Part shown: piece after piece, positions 7,567 through 14,818 of the stretch
Position numbering within the stretch: the stretch's first letter is position 1
Layout of the letters: every line of letters begins with the position of its first letter
Origin: Oribacterium sp. UBA5894
GTDB lineage: Bacteria > Bacillota > Clostridia > Lachnospirales > Lachnospiraceae
Assembly: GCA_002431355.1 (NCBI GenBank)
Contig: DJEQ01000093.1
Span: 1 to 29,567 of the forward strand
DNA length: 29,567 nucleotides
Direction of reading: 5' to 3'
Translations under genes and position numbers: made by a program
Notes under the pieces: generated by a model
What the model was told of the DNA's origin: nothing
Databases searched by the model: none
Seen by the model: the letters and a program-made list of their open reading frames with translations, nothing else

Positions 7567-7892
7567 ATGACACGCACGGCAAGGTGGTTACCTGCTGTGC
7601 GGTACATTAAAAGAGGATACACACGGCAGTGTGGAAAGATGTATGGAAATGAATGCATTTTTTCGGAAAAATTGCTTGCAATAAAAAAGCATGTGTGTTA
7701 TCTTTGTACACGCTGTGACATGATAGCAATGAAATGAAGATTGCTTGCATGGACGAAAGCCAAGATCCGTACAACAGTATCCATGGGATCCAGTGAGTCT
7801 TCGGGCTCCGCCTGAGAGTTGATACGGCAACCAAGTATAAGTCATGTAAGAGAACTTCAGGGAGCGAATGTCTAGTTTAGAAACTGACGGCA
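7567..7892 (+). other. Upstream part of the long rpsJ leader
   Basis: No gene is seen between the terminator at 7525 and rpsJ at 8034. Short frames here lack ribosome binding sites and known families. The stretch contains three GCTTGCA motifs (7536, 7674, 7743). It also has a possible hairpin around CTTCGGGC-TCC-GCCTGAG near 7799-7816, enclosed by GTATC/GATAC, with no U-run. The structured switch-like portion is annotated from 7893. Confidence 0.5.
7676..7704 (+). promoter_or_regulatory. S10 operon promoter candidate P2
   Basis: TTGCAA (7676-7681), 17 bp, then TATCTT (7699-7704). The -35 lies in a TTGCTTGCA motif that recurs at 7741 and, shortened, at 7536. It would give a leader of about 320 nt. 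Either or both candidates could drive the operon. Confidence 0.4.
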
Positions 7893-8033
7893 GGTCACTG
7901 TACTACAATTTAATCCATCAAACAGCAGATGGATTTGCGCACATCGATCCTTTATCTCACACAGGACAGGTATGCGCGTTAATGTACAGTCACCGACTTA
8001 TCGTCAAATCACCGATAGGAGGCGACTTTTTTT
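7893..8033 (+). promoter_or_regulatory. Switch-like rpsJ leader RNA (attenuator / SD sequestor)
   Basis: Two mutually exclusive folds are visible. Fold A: GGTCACTGTAC (7893-7903) pairs with GTACAGTCACC (7984-7994), 10 of 11 positions. It encloses a perfect 8-bp hairpin AATCCATC/GATGGATT (7912-7919/7928-7935) and an arm GCGCA/TGCGC (7937-7941/7973-7977) with an inner TCCT/AGGA. This makes a three-way junction. Fold B: AGTCACC (7988-7994) pairs with GGCGACT (8021-8027), one mismatch, with inner TATCG/CGATA (7999-8003/8013-8017), and is followed directly by a U-run to 8033. Fold B covers the rpsJ Shine-Dalgarno AGGAGG and looks like a terminator. Autogenous control by an r-protein is the natural inference; the ligand is unknown. 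Confidence 0.65.
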
Positions 8034-8351
8034 ATGGCAAGTCAAGTAATGAGAATCACACTTAAGGCTTACGATCACGTCCTCGTAGACGAGTCAGCCG
8101 CAAAGATTGTGGAGAACTGCAAGAAGACCGGTTCACAGGTATCTGGACCAGTTCCTCTTCCAACAAAGAAGGAGATCGTAACCATCCTTCGTGCAACGCA
8201 CAAGTATAAGGACTCCCGTGAGCAGTTCGAGCAGAGAACCCACAAGAGACTTATCGACGTTATCAGTCCGAATCAGAAGACCATGGATGCTCTTCAGAGA
8301 CTGGAAATGCCAGCAGGCGTTTATGTCGATATCAAGATGAAGAACAAGTAA
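8034..8351 (+). CDS. rpsJ: 30S ribosomal protein S10
   Basis: A 105-residue S10, the normal length. It sits in the head of the small subunit and, as NusE, also takes part in transcription antitermination with NusB. Family sequence is clear: IRITLKAYDH-like start (MRITLKAYDH), GPVPLPTKKE, and the THKRLIDVISPN block. The Shine-Dalgarno AGGAGG (8017-8022) lies 11 bp from the ATG and inside the predicted leader hairpin. First gene of the S10 operon. rplC follows after 52 bp. Confidence 0.98.
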   Translation: MASQVMRITLKAYDHVLVDESAAKIVENCKKTGSQVSGPVPLPTKKEIVTILRATHKYKDSREQFEQRTHKRLIDVISPNQKTMDALQRLEMPAGVYVDIKMKNK

Positions 8352-8403
8352 TGATTCTAGTATGAGTCTGAGTCATCGGACTCCGCTGTAGAAAGGAGAA
8401 CAC

Positions 8404-9033
8404 ATGAAGAAGGCTATTTTAGCAACAAAAGTAGGAATGACACAGATCTGGGATGAAGATGGTGTGTTAATTCCAGTAACTGTACTTCAGGCTGGCCCTT
8501 GTGTTGTAACACAGGTTAAGACAGTAGAGAACGACGGTTACGCAGCAATCCAGGTAGGCTTCCAGGATAAGAGAGAGAATCTCGTAAACAAGCCTATGAA
8601 GGGTCAGTTCGACAAGGCTGGCGTTCCTTGCAAGAGATTTGTCAAGGAGTTCAGACTTGAGGATGCTGAGAACTACAATGTAAAGGACGAGATCAAGGCT
8701 GACATCTTCGCTGAGGGCGACAAGATCGATGTTACCGCTATTTCCAAGGGTAAGGGCTTCGAGTCTGCCATCAGAAAGTATGGCCAGTCCAGAGGACCGA
8801 TGGGCCACGGCTCCAAGTTCCACCGTCACGCCGGATCCAATGGTACTTCCGCAACACCATCACGTGTACTTCCAGGCAAGCAGATGCCAGGACACATGGG
8901 TGCTGTAAAGGTTACAACACAGAACCTTACAATCGTAAAGGTTGATGTTGAGAACAACCTGCTTCTTGTAAAGGGAGCTGTACCGGGACCGAAGAAGGCT
9001 CTGATCACTGTTAAAGAAGCAGTGAAGGCCTGA
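8404..9033 (+). CDS. rplC: 50S ribosomal protein L3
   Basis: A 209-residue L3, an early assembly protein of the large subunit whose loop reaches toward the peptidyl transferase centre. The start MKKAILATKVGMTQIW is diagnostic, as is the extended loop with GHGSKFHRHAGSNG followed by PGKQMPGHMG. GAAAGGAGAACAC precedes the ATG. Arginine codons here are mostly AGA and CGT, unlike the CGC/CGG-rich flanking genes, as expected for highly expressed genes. Confidence 0.98.
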   Translation: MKKAILATKVGMTQIWDEDGVLIPVTVLQAGPCVVTQVKTVENDGYAAIQVGFQDKRENLVNKPMKGQFDKAGVPCKRFVKEFRLEDAENYNVKDEIKADIFAEGDKIDVTAISKGKGFESAIRKYGQSRGPMGHGSKFHRHAGSNGTSATPSRVLPGKQMPGHMGAVKVTTQNLTIVKVDVENNLLLVKGAVPGPKKALITVKEAVKA

Positions 9034-9058
9034 GACGTACGAAAGGAGGAACACATAA

Positions 9059-9679
9059 ATGGCTAACGTATCAGTATTTGATATGCAGGGCAAGGAAGTT
9101 GGCAAGATGGATCTGAACGATTCCGTATTCGGCGTTGAGATCAATGAGCATCTTCTTCACCTCGCAGTTGTTGCTCAGCTTGCAAACAAGCGTCAGGGCA
9201 CACAGAAGGCATTAACACGTGCAGAGGTTTCCGGAGGCGGAAGAAAGCCTTGGAGACAGAAGGGCACGGGTCACGCAAGACAGGGCTCCATCAGAGCACC
9301 GCAGTGGAAGGGCGGCGGAGTTGTATTCGCACCAGTACCACGTGACTATACAACCACGATGAACAAGAAGGAGAAGAGAGCAGCCCTCAAGTCTGCACTC
9401 ACGAACGCAGTTGCTGAGAACAAGCTGATCGTTGTAGATGAGATCAAGTTCGACGGCATCAAGACCAAGAACTTCCAGGCTATGCTGGATGCACTCAAGG
9501 TTGAGAAGGCATTCGTTCTCCTTGATTCAAATGATAAGAACACCGTTCTTTCTGCAAGAAACATCGCTGATGTAAAGACAGCAGGTGTAAACGAGCTCAA
9601 TGTTTACGACGTTCTTAAGTACCAGACTGTAGTTGCTACCAAGGCAGCTGTAGAGAAGATTCAGGAGGTATACGCATAA
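9059..9679 (+). CDS. rplD: 50S ribosomal protein L4
   Basis: A 206-residue L4 of the exit-tunnel wall. The conserved tunnel loop GGRKPWRQKGTGHARQGS is intact, followed by SIRAPQWKGGGVVFAP. In E. coli, L4 represses its own S10 operon by binding the leader. It is therefore one candidate ligand for the structured rpsJ leader here, although the leader itself does not resemble the E. coli one. GAAAGGAGGAAC precedes the ATG. Its stop shares one base with the rplW start (TAATG). Confidence 0.98.
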   Translation: MANVSVFDMQGKEVGKMDLNDSVFGVEINEHLLHLAVVAQLANKRQGTQKALTRAEVSGGGRKPWRQKGTGHARQGSIRAPQWKGGGVVFAPVPRDYTTTMNKKEKRAALKSALTNAVAENKLIVVDEIKFDGIKTKNFQAMLDALKVEKAFVLLDSNDKNTVLSARNIADVKTAGVNELNVYDVLKYQTVVATKAAVEKIQEVYA

Positions 9680-9978
9680 TGGCAGACATTAAGTATTACG
9701 ACGTTATTCTCCGCCCGGTCATCACTGAGAAGTCCATGGGCGAGATGGCTTCCAAGAAGTATACATTCCTTGTAAATCCGGACGCTACCAAGTCTCAGGT
9801 TCGTGAGGCTGTGGAGAAGATGTTCGAGGGTACAAAGGTAAAGGCTGTGAACACGATGAATGCGGATGGCAAGACCAAGAGAAGAGGTCTCAAGTTCGGA
9901 AAGACAGCTGCAACAAAGAAGGCTATCGTTACATTAACAGAGGATTCCAAGGAAATCGAGATTTTCAAGGGCCTTTAA
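9679..9978 (+). CDS. rplW: 50S ribosomal protein L23
   Basis: A 99-residue L23, located at the polypeptide exit site, where it docks the signal recognition particle and trigger factor. Recognised by VILRPVITEKSM, YTFLVNPDATKSQVREAVEKMF, and GKTKRRG. Start and rplD stop overlap as TAATG, so translation is coupled. GGAGGTATACGC is upstream within rplD. Confidence 0.97.
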   Translation: MADIKYYDVILRPVITEKSMGEMASKKYTFLVNPDATKSQVREAVEKMFEGTKVKAVNTMNADGKTKRRGLKFGKTAATKKAIVTLTEDSKEIEIFKGL

Positions 9979-9997
9979 TTTACAGATAGCATAGTAC

Positions 9998-10028
9998 GTC
10001 ACGTGAAAAATTCTCAATTATACGTGAC
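9998..10028 (+). other. Intercistronic hairpin rplW-rplB
   Basis: GTCACGT (9998-10004) and ACGTGAC (10022-10028) are perfectly complementary. They enclose a 17-nt A/T-rich loop in the 73-bp gap before rplB. No strong U-run follows, so it is more likely an mRNA-stability or processing element than a terminator. Confidence 0.5.
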
Positions 10029-10051
10029 AGTTTAAAAGGAGAAAACAAGTC

Positions 10052-10897
10052 ATGGGTATTAAGACATATAGACCTTATACACCTTCGAGAAGAAACATGA
10101 CCGGTTCTGACTTTTCTGAGATTACGAAGAAGACTCCGGAGAGATCTCTTCTTTCTACAGTAAAGGAGAACGCTGGTAGAAACAATCAGGGTAAGATCAC
10201 CGTTCGTCACCAGGGCGGCGGAAACAGACAGAAGTACAGAATCATCGATTTCAAGAGAAATACGAAGGATGGTATTCCTGCAACAGTTATCGGCATCGAG
10301 TATGATCCGAACAGAACAGCCAACATCGCACTCATCGCTTACGCAGATGGTGAGAAGGCATATATCCTTGCTCCGAACGGTCTGACCGACGGTATGAAGG
10401 TTATGAACGGACCAGAGGCTGAGGCAAGAGTTGGTAACTGCTTACCACTTTCCAAGATCCCTGTTGGTACAAACGTTCACGCAATCGAGCTCATCCCTGG
10501 CAAGGGCGCACGTATGGTACGTTCTGCTGGTAACGCTGCTCAGCTGATGGCAAAGGAAGGCAAGTATGCAACCCTTCGTCTTCCGTCTGGCGAGATGAGA
10601 ATGGTTCCGATCGAGTGCCGTGCAACCATCGGTGTTGTAGGCAACGGTGACCACAACCTCATCAACCTTGGTAAGGCTGGTAGAAAGAGACACATGGGTT
10701 GGAGACCTACCGTTCGTGGTTCTGTTATGAACCCTAACGACCATCCACACGGAGGTGGAGAAGGTAAGGCACCTGTCGGAAGACCTGGTCCTTGCACTCC
10801 ATGGGGCAAGCCAGCACTTGGTCTGAAGACACGTAATAAGAAGAAGGCTTCCAACAAGCTGATCATCAGAAGACGTGATGGTAGAGCCATCAAGTAA
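10052..10897 (+). CDS. rplB: 50S ribosomal protein L2
   Basis: A 281-residue L2, normal length. It stabilises the peptidyl transferase region and the subunit interface. Diagnostic segments are MGIKTYRPYTPSRRNMTG, GGGNRQKYRIIDFKR, the RSAGNAAQLMAKEG core, and NPNDHPHGGGEGKAPVG, which contains the conserved functionally important His. TTAAAAGGAGAAAAC precedes the ATG. The 73-bp gap after rplW holds a hairpin. Confidence 0.98.
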   Translation: MGIKTYRPYTPSRRNMTGSDFSEITKKTPERSLLSTVKENAGRNNQGKITVRHQGGGNRQKYRIIDFKRNTKDGIPATVIGIEYDPNRTANIALIAYADGEKAYILAPNGLTDGMKVMNGPEAEARVGNCLPLSKIPVGTNVHAIELIPGKGARMVRSAGNAAQLMAKEGKYATLRLPSGEMRMVPIECRATIGVVGNGDHNLINLGKAGRKRHMGWRPTVRGSVMNPNDHPHGGGEGKAPVGRPGPCTPWGKPALGLKTRNKKKASNKLIIRRRDGRAIK

Positions 10898-10916
10898 TTG
10901 AGGAGGAGAGAATAAT

Positions 10917-11189
10917 ATGGCACGTTCAGTTAAAAAAGGACCATTTATCGACGCTTCGCTGAAGAAGGCCGTTGATAACATGAATGCTTCCGGAAACAAG
11001 GCCGTTATCAAGACCTGGTCTCGTCGTTCCACCATCTTCCCGTCATTTGTTGGTCACACCATCGCAGTTCATGACGGAAGAAAGCACGTTCCTGTATACG
11101 TTACAGAGGACATGGTTGGTCACAAGCTCGGCGAATTCGTTGTTACCAGAACCTTCCACGGTCACACCGGCAACGAGAAGAGAGCATAA
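10917..11189 (+). CDS. rpsS: 30S ribosomal protein S19
   Basis: A 90-residue S19 in the small-subunit head. Start MARSVKKGPFIDASLKKAV and the block SRRSTIFPSFVGHTIAVHDG are diagnostic, ending in GEFVVTRTFHGHTG. GAGGAGGAGAG precedes the ATG. 19 bp downstream of rplB. Confidence 0.98.
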   Translation: MARSVKKGPFIDASLKKAVDNMNASGNKAVIKTWSRRSTIFPSFVGHTIAVHDGRKHVPVYVTEDMVGHKLGEFVVTRTFHGHTGNEKRA

Positions 11190-11222
11190 CTCACGCATAT
11201 TTGAAAGGAGGACATTTCAAAA

Positions 11223-11612
11223 ATGTCAAAAGGTCATAGATCTCAGATTAAGAGAGAGAGAAATGCGAATACTGTAAAGAGACCTTCAGCTACTCTTTCA
11301 TATGCAAGAGTATCCGTACAGAAGGCATGCTTCGTTCTTGACGCCATCAGAGGCAAGAACCTTGACGAAGCACTCGGTATCGTTACATATAATCCTAGAT
11401 ACGCTTCTACTTTAGTGAAGAAGCTTCTTGAGTCTGCTGCTGCCAATGCAGAGAACAACAACAACATGAACAGAGATCATCTGTATGTTGCTGAGTGCTA
11501 TGCTGGTTCCGCTCCTACGATGAAGAGAATTCACCCGAGAGCACAGGGCAGAGCATACAGAATTCTGAAGAGAAACTCACACATTACTGTAGTTTTAGAC
11601 GAGAGAAAGTAA
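11223..11612 (+). CDS. rplV: 50S ribosomal protein L22
   Basis: A 129-residue L22, slightly longer than the usual ~110. Its beta-hairpin lines the exit tunnel. The body is canonical (SYARVSVQKACFVLDAIRGK, LLESAAANAENN, and the tunnel hairpin GSAPTMKRIHPRAQGRA). The extra length is an N-terminal basic MSKGHRSQIKRERNANTVK, common in Clostridia. GAAAGGAGGACA precedes the ATG. Confidence 0.97.
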   Translation: MSKGHRSQIKRERNANTVKRPSATLSYARVSVQKACFVLDAIRGKNLDEALGIVTYNPRYASTLVKKLLESAAANAENNNNMNRDHLYVAECYAGSAPTMKRIHPRAQGRAYRILKRNSHITVVLDERK

Positions 11613-11624
11613 GGAGGCATATAA

Positions 11625-12287
11625 ATGGGTCAGAAAGTCAATCCGCACGGCATGAGAGTCGGCGTTATTAAAGATTGGGATTCCAAGTGGTATGCTGACA
11701 AGAATACTTTTTCAGATACACTTGTTGAGGACTACAACATCCGTAAGTTCCTGAAGAAGAGACTTTACTCTGCAGGAATTTCTAAGATTGAGATCGAGAG
11801 AGCTGCAAACGATAAGGTTCGCGTAGTGATCTACACTGCAAAGCCAGGCTTCGTAATCGGTAAGGGCGGCGCTGAGATCGAGAAGGTAAGAAAGGAAGTT
11901 CAGAAGCTTACCTCCAAGAACATCAACATCGATATCAAGGAGATCAAGAGACCGGATCGTGATGCACAGCTTGTTGCTGAGAACATTGCGCAGTCCCTTG
12001 AGAACCGTGTATCCTTCAGAAGAGCTATGAAGCAGGCTATGCAGAGAACCATGAAGTCCGGCGTTCTCGGTATCAAGGCTTCTGTAGGTGGACGTCTCGG
12101 CGGTGCTGATATCGCTCGTCGTGAGTTCTATTCTGAGGGAACCATTCCTCTTCAGACCTTAAGAGCTGACATTGACTACGGCTTCGCTGAGGCTGCTACC
12201 ACATACGGCAGACTGGGCGTAAAGGTCTGGATCTACAAGGGAGAGGTTCTTCCTACCAAGAATAACAAGGAAGGGAGCGATAAGTAA
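11625..12287 (+). CDS. rpsC: 30S ribosomal protein S3
   Basis: A 220-residue S3 at the mRNA entry channel, with helicase-related basic residues. The start MGQKVNPHGMRVGVIKDWDS is diagnostic. The KH domain shows PGFVIGKGGAEIEKVR at about 78-93, and the C-terminal domain includes GRLGGADIARREFYSEGTIP. GGAGGCATATAA precedes the ATG, 12 bp after rplV. Confidence 0.98.
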   Translation: MGQKVNPHGMRVGVIKDWDSKWYADKNTFSDTLVEDYNIRKFLKKRLYSAGISKIEIERAANDKVRVVIYTAKPGFVIGKGGAEIEKVRKEVQKLTSKNINIDIKEIKRPDRDAQLVAENIAQSLENRVSFRRAMKQAMQRTMKSGVLGIKASVGGRLGGADIARREFYSEGTIPLQTLRADIDYGFAEAATTYGRLGVKVWIYKGEVLPTKNNKEGSDK

Positions 12288-12289
12288 TT

Positions 12290-12718
12290 ATGTTAATGCC
12301 AAAGAGAACAAAGTATCGTAAGCAGATTCGTGGAAACATGAAGGGTAAAGCTACGAGAGGTAATAAGGTTACTTATGGTGAGTTCGGTCTTGTCGCAACC
12401 GAGCCTTGCTGGATCAGATCCAATCAGATCGAGGCAGCCAGAGTTGCACTTACAAGATACATCAAGCGTGGCGGTCAGGTATGGATCAAGATCTTCCCTG
12501 ATAAGCCAATCACAGCAAAGCCACTCGGCGTCAGAATGGGTTCCGGAAAGGGCGCTGTAGAGTACTGGGTAGCTGTTGTTAAGCCAGGCAGAGTAATGTT
12601 TGAGATTTCCGGCGTACCTGAGGAGACGGCAAGAGAGGCTCTTAGACTTGCTAGTCACAAGCTTCCTTGCAACTGCAAGATCGTTACGAAGGCCGATCTG
12701 GAAGGCGGTGATAACTAA
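12290..12718 (+). CDS. rplP: 50S ribosomal protein L16
   Basis: A 142-residue L16, which helps organise the A-site region of the large subunit. Recognised by MLMPKRTKYRKQIRG, RGNKVTYGEFGLVA, RIFPDKPITAKP-like KIFPDKPITAKPLGVRMG, and GKGAVEYWVAVVKPG. The MLMPKR start is the usual one in Firmicutes, rather than the internal Met two codons on. The stop overlaps the rpmC start by one base (TAATG). Confidence 0.98.
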   Translation: MLMPKRTKYRKQIRGNMKGKATRGNKVTYGEFGLVATEPCWIRSNQIEAARVALTRYIKRGGQVWIKIFPDKPITAKPLGVRMGSGKGAVEYWVAVVKPGRVMFEISGVPEETAREALRLASHKLPCNCKIVTKADLEGGDN

Positions 12719-12921
12719 TGAAGAAGAAAACTTACGTAGAAGAGTTACAGGCGAAGACGACAGAGCAGCTCAATGCTGAGCTCGTATCTGCAAAGAAGGA
12801 GCTCTTTAATCTGAGATTCCAGAACGCTACAAACCAGCTCGATAATACAGCAAGAATCACCGAAGTTCGCAAGAACATCGCGCGTATTCAGACAGTTATC
12901 ACAGAGAAAGCAAAAGCGTGA
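12718..12921 (+). CDS. rpmC: 50S ribosomal protein L29
   Basis: A 67-residue L29, two antiparallel helices near the tunnel exit beside L23. Recognised by LQAKTTEQLNAELVSAKKELFNLRFQ-type helices and the RKNIARIQTVITEK end. Start codon overlaps the rplP stop (TAATG), indicating coupling. Confidence 0.96.
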   Translation: MKKKTYVEELQAKTTEQLNAELVSAKKELFNLRFQNATNQLDNTARITEVRKNIARIQTVITEKAKA

Positions 12922-12938
12922 GAAAGGAGAGCACAACA

Positions 12939-13193
12939 ATGGAGAGAAATCTGAGAAAAACACGTACCGGTAAGGTCGTTAGTGCAAAGATGGACAAGAC
13001 CATCGTTATCGCTATCGAGGATCACGTTAAGCATCCTGTCATCGGTAAGATCGTGAAGAGAACCGTTAAGGTTTACGCACACGACGAGAACAACGAAGCA
13101 GGCGTCGGCGATACTGTCAAGGTTATGGCTACAAGACCTCTTTCTAAGACCAAGAGATGGAGACTTGTTGAGATCGTTGAGAAGGCTAAGTAA
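12939..13193 (+). CDS. rpsQ: 30S ribosomal protein S17
   Basis: An 84-residue S17, a primary 16S rRNA binder. Recognised by RKTRTGKVVSAKMDKTIVI, the KHPVIGKIVKRTVKVYAHDE block, and RPLSKTKRWRLVEIV. The frame is open from a GTG at 12918, but the ATG at 12939 is used here. It gives the normal length and has GAAAGGAGAGC just upstream. Confidence 0.97.
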   Translation: MERNLRKTRTGKVVSAKMDKTIVIAIEDHVKHPVIGKIVKRTVKVYAHDENNEAGVGDTVKVMATRPLSKTKRWRLVEIVEKAK

Positions 13194-13218
13194 TTAAGAG
13201 GCAAGGAAGGAGCATTAT

Positions 13219-13587
13219 ATGATTCAGCAGGAAACAAGACTTAGAGTTGCTGATAACACAGGTGCAAGAGAGCTTCTTTGCATCCGCGTTATGGGCGGCT
13301 CAACCAGAAGATATGCTGCTGTCGGAGATGTAATCATTGCATCCGTAAAGGATGCCATCCCTGGCGGTCAGGTAAAGAAGGGTGACGTTGTCAAGGCTGT
13401 TGTTGTAAGAACCGTAGATGACATCCGCCGTAAGGACGGAAGCTACATCAAGTTCGATGAGAACGCAGCGGTTATCCTTAAGGACGATGGAACACCTAAG
13501 GGAACACGTATTTTTGGACCGGTAGCAAGAGAGCTTCGTGATCATGGTTACATGAAGATCGTTTCCCTCGCTCCGGAAGTACTGTAA
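13219..13587 (+). CDS. rplN: 50S ribosomal protein L14
   Basis: A 122-residue L14 at the subunit interface. Start MIQQETRLRVADNTGARELL is diagnostic, with the KGDVVKAVVVRTV block and the RIFGPVARELRDHGYMKIVSLAPEVL-type end. GGAAGGAGCATTAT precedes the ATG. Exactly the family length. Confidence 0.98.
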   Translation: MIQQETRLRVADNTGARELLCIRVMGGSTRRYAAVGDVIIASVKDAIPGGQVKKGDVVKAVVVRTVDDIRRKDGSYIKFDENAAVILKDDGTPKGTRIFGPVARELRDHGYMKIVSLAPEVL

Positions 13588-13599
13588 GGAGGTTGCCAG

Positions 13600-13905
13600 A
13601 TGCGTAGAATTAAGAAAGACGATATGGTACAGATCATTGCCGGTAAGGACAATGGTAAGCAGGGCAAGGTTCTTTCCTTTGACCCGGCAACCAATAAGGT
13701 AGTCGTTGAAGGCTGCAATATGGTAACCAAGCACCAGAAGCCATCTCAGACCAATCCTCAGGGTGGCATCCTTCACAAGGAGGCAGCAATCGATGCTTCC
13801 AATGTTATGCTCGTTGTTGATGGACAGGCTACTCGCGTAGGCTTCGAAGTCAAGGATGGCAAGAAGGTAAGAGTTGCGAAGAAGACCGGTAAGGTTATTG
13901 AGTAA
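13600..13905 (+). CDS. rplX: 50S ribosomal protein L24
   Basis: A 101-residue L24, an assembly initiator of the large subunit. The N-terminal KOW motif is clear (DDMVQIIAGKDNGKQGKVLS), followed by VEGCNMVTKHQKPSQ and GGILHKEAAIDASNV. TAAGGAGGTTGCCAG precedes the ATG, 12 bp after rplN. Confidence 0.97.
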   Translation: MRRIKKDDMVQIIAGKDNGKQGKVLSFDPATNKVVVEGCNMVTKHQKPSQTNPQGGILHKEAAIDASNVMLVVDGQATRVGFEVKDGKKVRVAKKTGKVIE

Positions 13906-13925
13906 GAGAAAGGAGGAATTTTAAG

Positions 13926-14465
13926 ATGGCTAGATTAAAGGATCTTTACAACAGCGAGATCAAGGAAGCTATGACGAAGAAGTTCGGTTATAAGAACGTG
14001 AACGAGATTCCTAAGCTTGACAAGATCGTGATCAACATGGGCGTTGGAGAAGCTAAGGAAAATTCCAAGGTTCTCGACAGTGCCGTACGTGATCTTGAGA
14101 TCATCACGGGTCAGCATGCTGTAACCACAAAGGCAAAGAAGTCTGTCGCAAACTTCAAGATCAGAGAGGGCCAGGCCATTGGCTGTAAGGTTACTCTCCG
14201 TGGCGAGAGAATGTACGAGTTCGCTGATCGTCTGATCAACCTCGCACTTCCGCGTGTAAGAGACTTCAGAGGCGTAAATCCAAACGCATTTGACGGCAGA
14301 GGAAACTATGCACTTGGCCTCAAGGAGCAGATCATCTTCCCTGAGATCGAGTTTGATAAGGTTGACAAGGTAAGAGGTATGGATGTAATCTTCGTTACGA
14401 CTGCAAAGACCGACGAAGAGGCAAGAGAGCTTCTTAGACTGTTCAACATGCCGTTCGCAAAGTAA
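13926..14465 (+). CDS. rplE: 50S ribosomal protein L5
   Basis: A 179-residue L5 of the central protuberance, binding 5S rRNA and the P-site tRNA. Recognised by NEIPKLDKIVINMGVGEA, TGQHAVTTKAKKSVANFKIR, and the loop RVRDFRGVNPNAFDGRGNY. AAAGGAGGAATTTTAAG precedes the ATG. Confidence 0.98.
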   Translation: MARLKDLYNSEIKEAMTKKFGYKNVNEIPKLDKIVINMGVGEAKENSKVLDSAVRDLEIITGQHAVTTKAKKSVANFKIREGQAIGCKVTLRGERMYEFADRLINLALPRVRDFRGVNPNAFDGRGNYALGLKEQIIFPEIEFDKVDKVRGMDVIFVTTAKTDEEARELLRLFNMPFAK

Positions 14466-14477
14466 TCGGAGGAAAAT

Positions 14478-14663
14478 ATGGCTAAGTTATCAATGAAGTT
14501 AAAGCAGCAGAAGGCTCCGAAGTTCTCCACCAGAGCATATACCAGATGCAAGATCTGCGGAAGACCACATTCTGTTCTGAAGAAGTACGGCATCTGCCGT
14601 GTATGCTTCCGTGAGCTTGCATACAAGGGCGAGATCCCTGGTGTAAAGAAGGCTTCCTGGTAA
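14478..14663 (+). CDS. rpsZ: 30S ribosomal protein S14, zinc-binding type
   Basis: A 61-residue short-form (type Z) S14. The zinc ligands Cys24, Cys27, Cys40 and Cys43 are all present (CKIC ... CRVC), so this is the zinc-dependent rather than the long zinc-free form. ATCGGAGGAAAAT precedes the ATG. It ends the first half of the spc gene series. A 329-bp non-coding stretch follows, whereas rpsH usually starts at once. Confidence 0.97.
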   Translation: MAKLSMKLKQQKAPKFSTRAYTRCKICGRPHSVLKKYGICRVCFRELAYKGEIPGVKKASW

Positions 14664-14790
14664 TCAGGGCCTTCCACCATTTGAGCCTGCGGCAATGGGA
14701 TCCTTCGGGATCGTGTTGTCAAGGGCGACAATTTCCGGATTGTATCCAAAGAAGTACATGATTTACCTCGAAAAGATACGCCGGACCGGG
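14664..14790 (+). other. Spacer after rpsZ with two small hairpins
   Basis: No gene is seen. GATCC-TTCG-GGATC (14699-14712) is a 5-bp stem capped by a UUCG tetraloop. TTGTC/GACAA (14716-14720/14727-14731) with a 6-nt loop is followed by TTT. Together they could be a weak terminator or an RNA-processing site closing the upstream transcript, but neither has a convincing U-run. Confidence 0.4.
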
Positions 14791-14818
14791 TTGCAACTCG
14801 GAAAAAAATGGTTATAAT
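14791..14818 (+). promoter_or_regulatory. Internal promoter upstream of rpsH
   Basis: TTGCAA (14791-14796), 16 bp including a 7-A tract, then a perfect -10 TATAAT (14813-14818). Transcription would start near 14825 and give a leader of about 170 nt before rpsH. This allows the genes from rpsH onward to be transcribed separately from the S10 part. Confidence 0.7.

Noticed and set aside
7706..7719. GTACA...GTGAC as an anti-antiterminator pairing with 7894-7903
   Set aside because: Pairing needs a 4-nt bulge over a distance of nearly 200 nt, and the element would be cut off in transcripts from promoter P2. Too weak to claim.
14776..14810. Hairpin CCGGGT/ACTCGG next to a poly-A tract as a terminator on the minus strand
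   Set aside because: Read on the minus strand the T-run precedes the stem, so it cannot terminate. There is also no minus-strand gene to terminate.
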